This document shows positions 32,401 to 47,400 of a stretch of DNA of 64,000 nt, piece after piece (the first letter of the stretch is position 1; the number at the start of each line of letters is the position of its first letter). The DNA comes from Romanomermis culicivorax (taxonomy: Eukaryota; Nematoda; Enoplea; Mermithida; Mermithidae), in contig CAWUHX010000009.1 of NCBI GenBank assembly GCA_963922205.1, positions 1,302,001 through 1,366,000 on the forward strand. The letters are read 5' to 3'. The position numbers were made by a program, and so were the translations under genes. Below the pieces are notes generated by a model, which was given only the letters and a program-made list of their open reading frames with translations, had not been told where the DNA came from and ran no database searches.

Positions 32401-35400
32401 AAAAGTTTCTTCTGAGCACTGGCTACGTACACTTGAGTTGCGTTCGTGCGCACAAATTTCTGTTCAATCTGATTGAAAGATTACTCGTTATTCACCAATA
32501 TAGCAATTTCCGCTCAATAGTACTCCTCACCTCAAGTTTTTTTTCTATTAAAGTGAATATTCTTTCAATACCGATACTGATTCCAACACAAGGAACTTTT
32601 TTATTTTTTGGGTCGAACATGCCAACCAAGTCGTCGTACCTGAAGGAAGAATCACTCATTAAAAGTAATTCAAATCTTTACGAGTGAGTTTAAAAAATCG
32701 CACAGAAGTAATAGAAAACTGATTTTCAAAAATATAGCTAACATTATACCTTCCACCTCCGGCTATAGAGCCAACACCACAACCAGCATTTGAATCTTCA
32801 TCCGTAGCAGCTATACATGCGTTTTCTTCGATATTCAAATCTAAAATGAATGTAGAAGTTTTAGTAAGGCAACACTTCGGACGAATATCTCCTAACTCAT
32901 TTTCAACATAATTCATCGGAAAAATCAGAAAAGTAAACTATTTATATATATCTCTCGAAATTTGCCATTATTCGCCAAAAACAGATTTCTTCAAACCTGA
33001 GAATGAGGAACGAATAAAGCAGCGTATGCTCACTTTTAAGAACGGCTTCATAAATAGTACCGGTATAATAATCTAATCCGCGAGCTAAACTCGGATCGAA
33101 GACAACCTTAAAAAAAATTTCCACGAACTTTTCCTCCGAATATAGCAAAAAATTTGAATTCGAATCAATAAAGACGAAATACTGAAATTTAGGTGGCAAG
33201 ATCAGGGTATCTAGCGTTTTCTATAACAAAATTCCCTGACTTTTTCATGTCATTTTTCCTTAAATTAAAATTTTTTTGAGCAAAATCATCAATAATTTCT
33301 ACATCAACTGGTAAAAATGTATGTACCAGAGGGGGACCTCAGCAGTGTGCTGACGTTTCCATTCAGCTGGATAATGCCGCCTACAAATTAGAAAACTGAA
33401 TGAATAGGCTAGAAATCAACCATTTTTCATAAGCCTAATCAAAACAACAGAAATCAATTCAATTTGGGATTGAAAAAGGCAATTAAAGTCCATAAATCAC
33501 ACAATCAACAGGAAATCATGCATTTAAGTGGGGGGAGTGCTATGGGAACCCCCAGAAATCGTCGACCATGTGGCTAGCCATTTGCGCGACCGTCCCCAGG
33601 ATTTTCCAATCCTATGGCTTTGGCTAGCCATATGGTAGCCGTAGGAACCCCCCGTACTTTTGGTCGGAAAAATACTGAAAAATGTCAATTTTTGAACAAA
33701 AAATGGTCAAAAATGTGAATTTTCACGGCGCATCGTGCCATAAAAATTTTTTTTTCGGTTTTTTAGATAAAAATGACTATTTTTTAAACTATTTTTCGGA
33801 CTTTTTTCCTAAAACAATCGATTTTTTCTTGAGAGACCCCTCCCCCCAAAATTTAGGGAATAACGGACCCCCGGCCCAAAAAAGTCGCCCGACCACCCCA
33901 GACCTCGGGGCACCGTTACATGTATGCCGGAAATTGAGATTCTTCGACCAACAATAACTTCAATAATTGCCCAGTGCTGACACGTATAACATTATAGAGC
34001 AGACATGATCATAAAAATTCTGCTTAATATATTTTATATTTTCACATTTTTTCGATTACACGATTTGCCAACTTGACAATTTTTTTTCTGAAAATAAATT
34101 TTCTCCAGTTTTACATTCTTTATTTTCTAACAATATAATTTCCGCTGCCGTAGTTTTTCGTTTCATTAGCTGCCTATTTTGGTTTAAGTAATCATGTTTC
34201 GACTCTTTGACAGCTTCTTTGTGCCGAGAGTCGCTGTTTTTTCCATGAACATTTTCTCAGACTTGTGTAAAAGACCTAAGTTTCTCCCACGCACGAAGGG
34301 TTGTTTCATAAAATGTTTCTGCTCAGAAAGGCTAAACGAAAATTAGAGTATGAATACTGTAGTGACATCACCGTTTTGAATGGTGTACTCATATGTACCT
34401 TAAGGAGGGTTTAAGAAACTGTTTTATTCCTACTGTACATAAATTTTATGTATCTAAAACATAATGTTTTCTGAATCTAGTGACTAAATGGTCAGTTTTA
34501 AATAAATCAGTAATCCACTGCATTTCGGCAGTAATTATCCGAAATATAGATATAGGATTAAAGATGAGCTTCAGCTAAAAACAGAATCAGAGATTTGGAT
34601 GTCATTTTGTCGAAAAATCTGAAATTCAATTAAATATCAGTAAAAAACGTTTATTTTAGATTTTATCATATTTAAAAAGTCTTGTTTAACTTGACAATGT
34701 TCTTCTGAAAACTAAAGCATGTAAAGTTTATGTGAAACCTTTACTTGAATACGCTACAACTGCATGGTCACCCAACTCAATAAGCTAATTTGAAAAGTGT
34801 TGGAAAAGTACAAAAATATTTCTCAAAGCGTGTCATAAATTTCACGTTTTATTCTTATCTTGTGAGAATTGCTATTCAAAAATAGATACTTTTGAAAAAT
34901 GGAGATCCATAAGCGATATTTTGATGTTATATAAAAGATATTATAAAAAAATCTCATTTGAAGTTTGAAGACTTCTGAAATATCATGCAGTCGACCATCA
35001 GATCACAAAACAACTTGAAATTCGTGTAACAGTAAAATATGAAATTCAGGTCGTCTTCATACATGCACGTGGGGAGGGGGAGGGTTTGGGAGGTTGACCA
35101 AAAAGGAGACTTTGATTGACCCCCAGCGGATTCTTGCTGACCCCTAGCAGATTTGACCACCTCAGCAATAATAGAGAAGATGACGAAGGAAAATGAGCAA
35201 GAGAGGAGGTTAACAATTTTTCTAAACAAAGCATACTGATTTAAAAAAAGTAACATTGAAACATTTTAAAAGCGCAGTCTAAGCAAATAATTCTACATAT
35301 CTGACTAATATAGGTTGAAGAATATACTGCTTGGATTTTAGGAGACTTATCTAAGACCTTTTTCCGTTATCGAGAACGAAAAAAATTTGTATTCCACTCC

Positions 35401-38400
35401 TATCCGGGCTGATCCCCAGCAGAATTTTTGTGCGGTCTTGGTGTAGTGGTTATCGCCAGAGTGGCCACAAGTTCGACGAACCAAATTCCCAGTTTTTCCC
35501 GATTATTTTAACAAAAATTTTCCGGTTTATCAAATAATCAGAAGCATGTTATGCATACCAAATTTTACTCAAAAATGGTCCCAATGTTTCAAAAATATTA
35601 TTTTGATGGTTTACAATCAGGGTTTTTTCCGCACCGGCCGTTCCGGATCTTGCGGAAATCGACCAGAAAAATTTCCGCTCCACCATAAAGGTTCCGTTCC
35701 GTATGGAAAACTCTCAAAAAAATTTTTGCACGACTCCAAAAAAATCCACACTGTCCGGAAAAAACCCTGTTTACAATTACTTCATTGCTTTTAAGTTGAA
35801 AAACTCCGTTTTTCCCAAGAAGGCCTTTGCCATTTGAAGCAAATCAAATTTTTTAGCGGAATATTCTGATCAGACCACCCCATAGGGAGTGGTATGAGGG
35901 GATATTACTCCTACCAAGAGTCCTAGAAATCGATCACTGATTGCCTAATTTTGAGAGAAAATGAACTGTTTAGTAGAGATTTAGCTACACTACCCCCACA
36001 AATATTCAATTTTACCCCTACCTGAAAAATCTGACCTTGGGGACCTCTGATTCTGATCATTTCCCTAATAGAAAAGATAAGGTTAGAAAAGTTCGGGAGA
36101 CTTCAAGCTGAAAGAAAAAAGGCGAAGCATTATAGAGTGCATAGAAAATTTTCGACTTTCGATATTCTAGAAAGCAGGCAAATAAATCTTTTCCACAGTT
36201 ACTCAAATATTGGAGATAGGTCAGAATCCGGATCCCCTTTTTGGACTACGTCGGGTCCGGGTCCTAAAAATTTGCTTTCCGGATCTAGAAAACTGCAATC
36301 GTCGGATCCGGATTAACCACAACAAATCCGAGCGGATCCGGATCCTGTACATAGATACAATGTGAATGAGTAATCGTGTATATCAGACATGAACGGCAAG
36401 AATTTTCCAGGGGGGAGGGTCCATGGACGTATTTCCCAGGGGGGAGGGGGCTGAGTGAGCAAAAAACAGAACAAGTTCTGCGAGCCTGTTTTTCGTATAA
36501 AATATGCACAAAAATCATGAAAAAAGCTATCTTGGAAAAAGTTCAGGGTGGGGTGTTTGACGATTTTTTTGACCAGGGGGGGGGTGACCAGGGTCTCAGG
36601 TATGGGGGTTTACCCCCTACCCCCCTATGTGCATGTATAATGTATATATATGTTAAATTATTCGAAATCAAGTTGTATAAATTCATCTTTCTTCTTATCT
36701 CAACAGTAATTATGATAATCATAGAAATCAGAAGTAAGACATTTTAGACGATGAAAACTTTTAAAGCTTAGCTGATCACTAAAGAAGCCATGCTAAAGAC
36801 CGCGCCTGAGCTGGATTATAGCAAACATGATTACTGTACACATTACTGGCGCGAAGCGCCTAGAAGTTCCGAGGTTACCTTTTAAAATATACTGCAATTT
36901 TTTTGTAGGTCGACAAAAGAGCCCAATTTTTTAATATTTTCAAATTTTTTTTCATCAAAAACAGCGATTTGGCGAAAGAAAACATTCTTGAATTATTGGG
37001 TTGGCAAGAAAGTAATGTCGATTTTTGCTCATGTGTTATCAACAGGGTTTTTTTGTACGTGACCCATTTGCACATGTACAAACGGCAGCCAATATTTCAT
37101 TTGTACAATTTGTACATAGCGAAAATAAGTATAAATAAGCAACTTGTGTTCCTCTACGTCATTGCCAAAGACTAATGACCAAATCAGTGTAATTTAAAAA
37201 TTTTATTTATAATTACGAAAAAAATTCTTCTAAATTGAGCAAAAAATTGGAATTTTCGAGTTTCAAGTCTAATTTACAAGTATTGTGGAACAAATTTTCT
37301 AGAAAACTATCCAATTGCATAACAAAATTGAATTAGATGATAAATCGATGATTAAGTCCTCTATGATGACAAGTGAAAGCCCAGAAACGGAAAATTTTTT
37401 TGTCTATTGACATTCGGCAACGCTGGAAAAACAATTTTCCAAACGTTTATTTAAGGAATTAGATTGAAATTTTGAATTCAAAACTTGTTATTTTTAGAAT
37501 TATATTATTTGAAAAATTTTAAAACCAATAATTTATTCATTAACTCTCATGAAATCGACCGAAAAGATATGAGTGTAAGTGTAGAAATTTCCGACAAGTA
37601 CTTCCATGAAGCTTCTGAATTGATTTTACGTTAAGAAAGAATAATCGTTTCAAAAAGTTTAGAGAGTTGAAGTATTAATCTTTCTCAAAAAATGTTTCAA
37701 GGAAAAACTGCGAATCTTTATTAAATATCAAGATAAAATATTGAAGATTACCACTTAAAACATGAGATAATACGTTTGAGACATACATGTAACGGAGCTC
37801 CGAGGTCTGGAGGGGGGGGGGTTGGAGCACTTTTTTCGGGCCGGGGGTCAGCAATTCCCAAAATTTGGGGGGGGGGGGGTCTCTGAAGGAAAAAAATTCG
37901 ATTTTTTCATGAAAAAAGTCCGAAAAACGGTTGAAAAAGTCGTAACTTTTGTCCAAAAAATGACAAAAAATGTACTTATGGCGCGAAGCGCCGAGAAAAT
38001 TGACGTTTTTGACAATTTTTATTCAAAAACTGACATTTCTCAGTATTTTTCTGACTAAAAGTATGGGGGTTCCTACGGCTACCATATGGCTAGCCATAGG
38101 ATTGGAAAATTCTGGGGGGGGGGGGTCGCCCAATGACTAGCCATATGGTCGACGATTTCTGGGGGGGGGGTTCCCATAGCACTCCCCCCCAATTACATGT
38201 ATGGTTTGGGATGATGAAAACTATTATACATCAAATGATAGGTGGAGGTAAACATCGCGAAAGCCGCGCCTGAGCTAGGTAATACATATTAATGATTATT
38301 ACAGTTATAACCGGCGCGAAGTGCAAGAAAATTTTGACATGACCTTCTAAAATGCACCAAAATGCGTCTTTTCTGTATCCGATCCCCAAAATTTTCTTCC

Positions 38401-41400
38401 CTAAATAGGGAAAGAACCGTTTGTACGTGTACAAATGACTGCCTCAATTTCGTTTGCCCCCAAAAATTTTCATTTGCCTCCAGCAAAAAAACACTGGTTA
38501 TCAATCAACTTTTTTATTGAAATCCAGCCAAAGAAACTGGGTTGTTGATTGTTTGTTTGGACGAGCAAACATTATTGTTTTGAAAAATGGGGTCAGTTTT
38601 AAGTTGACTCATAATGTCCATTTTATTGATACCTAAAACAGAATGTTTACCTTCGTGACCATATATGTCATTGCATTTCGTTGAGTATGATTTTGGCAGA
38701 ACTGTAGCTGAGGCAACAAGAAATATATGGCAAGCATATGGTGAACCTGCTGGGTCCGAACATTCAGTCGAATAGTGCTTTGCAAAGTTCAAGACTGGCG
38801 CCCACAGTATCAAAGATGAACCTCATAATGGACAATCATGTGAAGTAATAGAAGCAGTCATTCAAGAACAGCTGGACCTCAATCCAAAGGCAACCACTAG
38901 GGAAATAGCAGAAGTCCAACTACTATTGAAAATCGAATGAAGCATACGAAAATGTTTGCAAGCTACAAACATGGGTGCCTCACAAGTTGAATGATCATGC
39001 TATGCAACAGCATGTTATTATTTTCATATTGTTACTTTCATGGTACAAAATCAAGCCTTTTATTGATCAAATCATCACTGGAGAATGAAGATGAAAAGTT
39101 AGTTGTGTATCTTAACGTCATCCAGAGGCGATAGTGGGTCAGCAAGGCCCTAAACCAGCACAAGTGCCAAGGTCTGATCTACACCGACACAAGGTTATGT
39201 TAAGTGTATGGTGGTCAACCCAGGGAATCGTTCACTTTGAGTTGCTTGCACCTGGTTTGACCATCACTGCTAAAGTCTATGAAGACCAGCTTGATGGTGT
39301 ACAAAATGCTTTGACCCAAAAGCATTAATAAACCGCAAAGGAGTATACTTCTGTTCCATGACAATGCCCGTTCACATACTGCTGCCATTGTTCAGACAAA
39401 AATCCAGCAATTAAATTGGGAGTTGTTACTCCATCCACCATCACCTAACATTGCACCATCAGATTATTATTTGTTCTGGTCATTGCAGAATAGTCTTGAT
39501 GATATGGAATTTGAACACAATGACCAGGTCGAAAAGTTCATCCAGAACTTTTTGGATTCAAAGCCCCAAGCTTTTTACTATGCGGGCATTGCGAAGCTAC
39601 CTGTGAAATGACAAACTGTGATTGATAGTAATGGGGCATATTTTGATGATTAATCATGTTTCATGTAAATGTGATAAAACTCTGAAAATGCAGTCAAATT
39701 TTCGACATTACGTTCTTGCCAACGGTATGCATAACACTTTGCAGCACTGCTGTATAATGAGGTGCACATATCTAAGTTCTATTCAAAAGTGCATTTTTGC
39801 AGTGCAGTGCAAAAATATGTGTTTAATAACTTATCAGTTGCGCCATAAATGTAACGGAATATCTTTTTATGCACATTACCTCCTCACAGACAGACACGAG
39901 TGTATGAGGTTTCACTTTACCCCATCCACAGACAGACCCCAAGCCAGCTATCACTTTTTATGAATAGAAGAAGTATAAGTAAGATTGGTTCTACACATGC
40001 TTTGACTGGACAATTTCGCAAACAGCAACCAAAATTCTGGCTGCGCGACTAAATTTTCCCATCAAATTGTATAGTGCAACCAAAAGTCTAACGGCTGGTT
40101 TCATAGGTTATAGAGTTTCTTGTCCAGAGATGCAGCTTTAGGCGTTTTAAAACTGAAAATGCTACAAATTTTCGGTTAGAAAATGTTGTTCTAGCCTGTT
40201 ATAACTTTTAAGCCGACAAATCTTACAAAAATCGAGATTTTTCTTGATTATTTTAGAAAAATCGTTTTGTGGTCCTCAAGAATTTTTAACTTATGTGAAG
40301 ATTGAATATTTGCAGTTGAAAAAAATTTACACGACAGGACAATGGCACAAGTGCTTGCTAGTAGAGAAGTTTAAATTCTTGATTGCTTGACAAGTTTGAA
40401 ACGCAAAAACGATAAAATGAAAGTCGTGCTTTCCTATGATCTAGATCATTTAAAAACTATTTTCTATTTTTTTATTTTATCCATTTTGATTGATAGATAA
40501 TTATGATTACTACAATAATGATTCCAAATATACTCGGACGTTAAGACAAGCTCCAAAACATAAATGAAGCATACCTGTACTTGGGGGGGGGGCCAACCCT
40601 GTACCCAAAATCATTTCCCCCAACCCCCCCCCCCCAGTTGGGAAAAAATTAAAAAAATTTGCCAAAAAGTGTGTTTTTTGGCCTTTTTTGGGAAAAATTT
40701 CGACTTTTTCCTACCCCCCCCCCAAAATTTCGGATTTACCCCCCCCAACTGGTCGGAGGTCTTACAGGTATGAAATGAAGCATCTGTCGACATTTTTGAG
40801 CGAAAAAACGATTTCGCTAAAACGACGAAAAGTCATTGGAACTCTTTTGCTAAACGGTAAAAACTTGACGATCATCGACGGTTGCAGTAAAATAAGCTGA
40901 AAAAATGCATTTTCAGACGTCTTAGAAACCTCAAGTTCTAAATTTTTTTAGTGCTATGCGCCGAACAAACCAGCCTTTCCACTATTGTTTTCCACATTGC
41001 ACGTGCTTTCATTACGCCCATGAGCTTTTCTTCACTACTCAAACATAAGCTTGTTTGTTTCACTTTTAAGTCCTGACAATTGTAATGTAAAATAAATATT
41101 TCCAAATATAAAATAAATATTTTATTGACCTGGAAAGGGTGAAAAAATGAGTTTTCTTTGCTCCAGGCTTTTTATTACAAAAATATCTGGTTTGAATATT
41201 TCTTACCCTTCCTCTTCCCCCTACTCAAACCCTAAAAGGGTGAAGGGAACCTTCCTACCAAGTGACGTGACCAAAAAGTGATGTCTGACCAATTTTTTGT
41301 GACATGTATGGGTTGAGCAACAAGTACATTAAATGATAACCAAATTTGAAATTACACATAATATTAGGATATTTCCAAATATTCGTAATTTGCATGACAC

Positions 41401-44400
41401 CGCGAAGCGGAGAAAAATGTGGAATTCCTTTAGATCCTGTCGTACCCCGCCGGTGGCGCCGCCTCACTGTGCAGTGTCGCGCGGCGCCGCTTTTTGACTT
41501 TTAAAGTGAAAGTTTGGGGGGGGGGGGGGGGGGGGGGGGCGGCGGCCTCCCCCCGAAACTTTTGAAATACGATTTTTTTCTGAATACAGGCAAATTTGAA
41601 AATTTTTTGAATTTTTTTGGAAAAATACTTAATTTTGAGCATCGTCACCCCAACCATGAAAAAAAATTTCTGGATCCGCCACTGCCAACTACTAGTCTCT
41701 AAAACCAAGTTCGATCTCGGGTGTGTGTAACCCGGATTTTTCTGGTAGCTGGCCCAGGCAGACACAGCCTTTCATCCTTACAGGGTCGAAGGCAAGCTCT
41801 GAACGCTTTTTGCTGGAATCTACTCAGCCCAGTTAGCATCTTGGCGATAAGGTACGCCGAATGAGGAGGTGGACCTATTCCATTTATAGGCAAGTAGTCG
41901 ATCAAGTCCTACTTTGTCAGGCAGAAGTCAGTGTGTGGAATGTGGCCTTCACTAGGCGGCAAAGAGCACCCTAAGAGTGCCTATCATATAAGGTGGGCAC
42001 ATATGTGACCGTACAAAACAAAAATTTAAAAAACGACATTCTGAAATTGCATTTGAAGTTTCTGATTTGAAGCCATCACGTATTTGTAAACCGTTCAGAT
42101 TATGTTTTTTCACGTCTTTTACTAAGGTTCGTCGTTTTCCTTTTTGAAATGCTACTGCAATAAATATTCGTATTCTTATTTTTGAACGCATTTTTGCAAT
42201 GCATTGTTACTCACATAAAAATTCACAAAATCAAGGAAAAAAATCAAAATGAAAAAAATTCACAAAATGAAAAAAAAAATTTTCCCAATTACGTGATGTA
42301 CAAAAAAATGTTATACAAGGCATCTCTCATAAGAGTATTATGGTCTATCGATGCGAATAATCAATCTCACTGTATTACGTGTCCAAAGAATCAAAGGAAA
42401 AATTTTCCAATATTCAAGTTAAAATATGTGCAAAATGACATTCTACAGCAAAAATATCTTGAATGAAAGTCGTAAAATCTAAAATTTCAGTGGAATGAAC
42501 TCAATAGAAAACCTACTGGATGATCCTTTAAAAATCTAGCTATCAGCAGCTGGACATGGGAATGAAAGTAAGTTTTGAAAATGTTTTCTGGTGTTTATCA
42601 ATGATTACATCGTAACAATCATTAGGTTAAAAAACATAATAATTACACTTCAAGAAACGTTAAATGTTTAGCTGGAGACGAAACAGAACATTAAAGATAC
42701 ATTAAGGAGTAATCTCAACCGAGAAATAGTAACTAAACTTTCCGAAAACAAAATTAGTCAAATGCAAATAAATAATGATACTGAATGCTCCAAAGTGACC
42801 GGCGCGAAGAGCAGGAAAATTGTGAGATTTCTACTTCTAAGACGCAAGTTTGGCTCACCATTCGAGCCTATCTTGCAATAAAAACAACTATATACATCAT
42901 AAGAATCGCAATTGAAGCTCCCTGAGTTTTCCAGGTATAAATTTTTTTGGCTGACTTTTCCAGGTTGGCAGGACACCCTGTAAGATGCAGTTCAAGCGGG
43001 AAAACTCGGAATAAATTAAGTTATCATATTAAGCTGATCAGACTGTTAGCTTGTACATGCAGAATTATGGGGTTCAGGAAGTGTGGCATAAAACTTACGC
43101 GATCAACGACGCCAAGCAATTCCAAATACGTAAAGAGTAAGCTCAATTCGCTTAAAGCTTCTTTCGCATCTTTATTTGCCTCGAGGAATGAATCGTTGCT
43201 TAGAAACTTGATTAATTCGATTGAAGAACTTTGACTGTGCGAACCTAATCACAGTCAAGTTATAGAGAGATATAAAAACAGTAGGTGTGAAGTTTTTCGT
43301 TTTTAGCAAAGCATCCATATATAATGTTGGCGTTTTGAGCCTATACATTCCGGTTGGAAATTGATGGTAAGTTTTCACCAAAATGGAAAAATAAATACGA
43401 TTAAAAATCGACCGATTTACTGATCCTCTCTTCGTTAATAACTTAAAGTAGGCGAACTAGGTACTGATGATATAAACTTTAATGTCAATTTTCAACGACT
43501 ACATATGCAATTTAACGTTTCAAATTTTCTGAAATACTCGCATCATGACACAAGACAATCAATCTTCTTACTTCGTGAACATACATATTTTTCCATTTTA
43601 TTGACGATTTCTTCCGTCAAGCCTTTCTCTTTTATAAGTTCGGTTTTAACGTCGCTCCATGGAACCTGTAATATATGAGACAAACGGGAAAGCAGAGGCT
43701 ATAATTGAATAAAAAATGTGACTAATGAAGACAAACTTTATCCAATTTATCGACGGTTGAACAAACAGTCTTGAATTTGGAACCAGAGACGCCACAAACG
43801 GCGAACATGCCGTCCAAAAGCCGTCTATGATTGACCTGCAAAACAGCCATTTGTAGCTATCCTGTCCTGACCATGAAAGGACAGTAAGGAATCTATCTAG
43901 CAATTAAAGAAAAAGCGTCAAGATCTATTAAAGAATTTATGACCGCTATAGTGTACAAGTAGTCCTGACACGAGCGTAAGAGTTCGAATCGACATGTCAC
44001 GAGCAAGTATCCAAAAGACAATACGTTTTTTATTTTTCCCTCCTTAAAACAATATCGACATCGTAAAATGACATGGAGATGAGCAAAAGAGGGAAGACGG
44101 AACAGACGATAGAAAAAATCGTTGGCATTGAAAAGCACACATTGCACTTTCTTTCTACAGCCAATGTCAAGCCTCAACCTACTTTAATCTCAAAATCGCC
44201 CAACTCGAGTTGATTTAAAATTTCGTACGTTATCCTCAAACATTCCGATTCTGGTATCATCAAGTCGTATAGACCCGCAATATCAAAATCCTTAAATTAA
44301 TTACAGACATGCCTGGGGCTTGAACTGTTGTCTTCGGAAGTTAAATTACGCATTGATAAAACTCGCGAAATCGTCCACGGGTCATCGCCGGATTATCCCG

Positions 44401-47400
44401 TCTGTAGACTTTACCGATATGATACCGTTTGAAATTTTTAATACCATACATAGCTAAATATCGGGCAAAAGGTACCTGAAATTAATGTATCCGTTCAGTA
44501 TCCCAAATAGCAAAGAACAAGCGACAAGTGACACGTATTATAAGCAACAACAAATGTTAAAAAACCAACTTACAGATGAAGCTGAAAATTTAGTATGAAA
44601 TAATTGATTAGATGTCAATTAATTGGCAACGAGTTTCCCGGTTATGTCAAGTGTAGCGAGTTAATTAAAAACTTGCTACGCTTGTCAAGTCAAAATCATA
44701 TTCATGACCATTTTAGTCGTTCCAAATGTAAAATAAAATTATACCGTCAAATCGTAACGAAGGGACAATAATTCGCCTCCTTGATCCATCAAATCATATA
44801 TCAGCTTACCACCTTCTTCGCCGTATTTACCGGTCAAGGTATCCTAGAAACAGACGTTTCACTATCAAGAAATATACCTACCAACTGAATATGAAAAAAA
44901 CGGAAGGTTTTGAGAACTTACTCGCAGTTCGAAAACGGGCGTATCAATAGTTTCTGCGCCATGACGTTTGAAGCAACTGGTAATAACATCTAGTACCTGG
45001 GATATTGGCAAGTTGTATTTGTTAAAACGAAAAAGATGAACAAATTACTTTCTCTCTTATCATCATTTGCTTGGGTCCATAGTCTCTAGTGCCCTGAAAA
45101 GCGAAGGCATTGGGTTTGAAACATAAATGTGATTGGGACGGAAAGTGCTACAGGAATACCCTCCAGAAATCGTCGTCCATATGGCTAGCCATTGGGTGAA
45201 CCCCCAGGATTTACCAATCCTAAATATGCCTAGCCTAGCCTAGCCATATGGTAGTCATATCCATACTTTCGTTCGAGTCGTAAAATATGATGAAAAGCGT
45301 GTATTTTTTTTAATGAAAAATGCCAATTTTTGAACAAAAAATGGTCAAAAAAAGCGTCAATTTGGAGCCATGAATACACTTTTTACGGTTTTTAGACAAA
45401 ACACACTGTTTTTTGAACCGTTTTTCGTACTTTTTTGGTTCAGATATCGATTTTTTCTTCAGGGACTATAACTGATTATTTGAGACAGTAAAGTACTGAT
45501 GAAAATCAATTGTTTTGACGGCTTTTCAATGCAATGGAACAAAATCCCAGCGTGACCGGACTTATGGTTTCTGTCTTTCAATACGTTGAAGGGACGTTTC
45601 TAAGAAATTTCAACATTTTTGATAATACCTTCGCAAGTAATTGGGTGAATGCGGAGAAATTCATCAACTAAATTAAGGCTTTCTTAAAAAACTTTCAAGA
45701 ATCTTAAGCTCATGGACTCCTTTACGAGGCCAGATACTCCGCCCAAATATTGTTGCCTGATAATGTAACATGATAACGATATATGACACAACAAAAATGC
45801 TATCAGGTGAGCTCGCACAGTTTTATGAGGTTGTATTGCTTTTCATATAAATCTCGTTCTTAGAAACAATTTTTTCTGCGCACAATATTTTGTGTGCGAG
45901 AAGAATACTGCTATCAAGCTGAAAAAATTGAAACCTTGGCAGTTTTCACTATACGACGGTTGAAAAACTCCTCGCCATTCCGGAGCTTGAGTTCCACTAG
46001 TTTGTCAACCGCTTCTTTGACCTGAAATATATGTTTCTTTGACCGGAAATATATAAACTCTACACTCCCAAAAACATTGAAAATATCACAAAATGTATTT
46101 GCTAGAAAGTCATGAACAGAAATTTTCAAGAAGAAATCTATAAATATCACAAACTCAAAACATGAGGATTAGTTGTCATAGAATCAAAAAGCATTAGCAA
46201 CAGACTACGAAGAAAAAGTAATATAGAACAGACATAGAAACGTGGAAAAGGATACAATAAAGAATCATAATCGAGGGCTCAGCTTATCATTGGCTTAGCC
46301 AGGATTTTCGTCAAGGGGTCCATTTTTTGCCAACAATTCCAACTTTCAAAAAAATCGAGTCACAGAACTAAAATTTTTTGAGCGTATGTTGGCGAGAATT
46401 ATCATCTGACATCTTGTTTTTGTGCAGTTTCAGTTGCAAAAAAATCAACGATTTAGTCATGCATGAAATATCGATAAAACTTGGGGAGAAATCTGATATT
46501 GGTTCTGATTAGAGCTTCACACGACAAAAATTTCGTACCCGGGTACCCGTCTATTCATTACCCGGGTACATGTTAAAATGAGTTGTAATGTTGTAATGTA
46601 CATATATAATATTAGACAGTTGTAATGTACATATATAATATTAGACAGATACACTGTGAAAATAGAATGATGCATTACACACACTCCATAGTCCCTACTA
46701 CATAATATTTTTCAACACTTGTGTTGAAACACTGGTTGTGTTGTTGTATACCAGAGGTCCCCAAGGTCGAAAATTTACGTAGAAGTAAAATCGTAAATTT
46801 TAAGGGTAGTAATTGAAATATGCCGTGACCTTTTTTTTCCTCCCAACTTTTTGCCAAGGAGGGGGGAGTTGTAGTACTCTAACCACATAGAACTTACATA
46901 AATGAATAATGCCCTTACAGTCAAAAACATTTACTATTTCAACTCCATTTTCCAGCTCCCAATCATGGAACTCTAATGCACTAATTATAGGTACAGAATA
47001 GTCACACTTTGAAGACTGTTGTGCCAACTGATTCCTGCACATTTCAAGAATCGAGCACAACATATCCAATCGCTGATTAGGCTTGGAACAGTGCTTCCAA
47101 TTGAAAGTCCTGATGCTGAATGTAACTTTAGTATTATTAATCCCATTAGACTATGAACTACGAGTTTGAAACCAAGTACCACTCCTGATCCACGTCAACA
47201 GACCTCACATGTCTCAACTCATAGCAGGAAAGTATGCCACAGCTTGGGTAACCATATGCGCACAGAAGACCCAGACCCAACGCAGAAGCGGGGAAAAGGA
47301 AAGGAGAGCATGAAGAGGAAAAATTTTAAGAACATAATGTTTTTCTTCCCAAGAGGCAATTTTTTGATAATTCACATATACATGAGTCATTATTTCATCT

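Larger units (their letters stand above)
36996..39728 (+). mobile_element. Decayed mariner transposon split by nested insertions
   Basis: Left end TTGGGTTGGCAAGAAAGTAA follows TA (36994-36995). The right end near 39694-39728 is the inverted match (GACATTACGTTCTTGCCAAC), giving about 30-bp terminal repeats. The transposase remnant at 38673-39655 lies on the same strand. The 5' part is displaced by about 1.4 kb of inserted repeat (family A, itself holding MITE 37782-38203). It sits in HARS intron 10, antisense to the gene. Confidence 0.8.

Noticed and set aside
35436..35487. tRNA gene
   Set aside because: Has A-box-like and T-arm-like words but only about 50 bp, no 7-bp acceptor stem and no anticodon arm.
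37675..38058. Frames of 80-90 codons in MITE B copies (also 29980-30294, 33682-33957)
   Set aside because: Frames differ between copies and are not conserved; poly-G/C runs create GGG/PPP stretches.
41514..41702. Poly-glycine protein
   Set aside because: Comes from a run of about 24 G in a repeat remnant.
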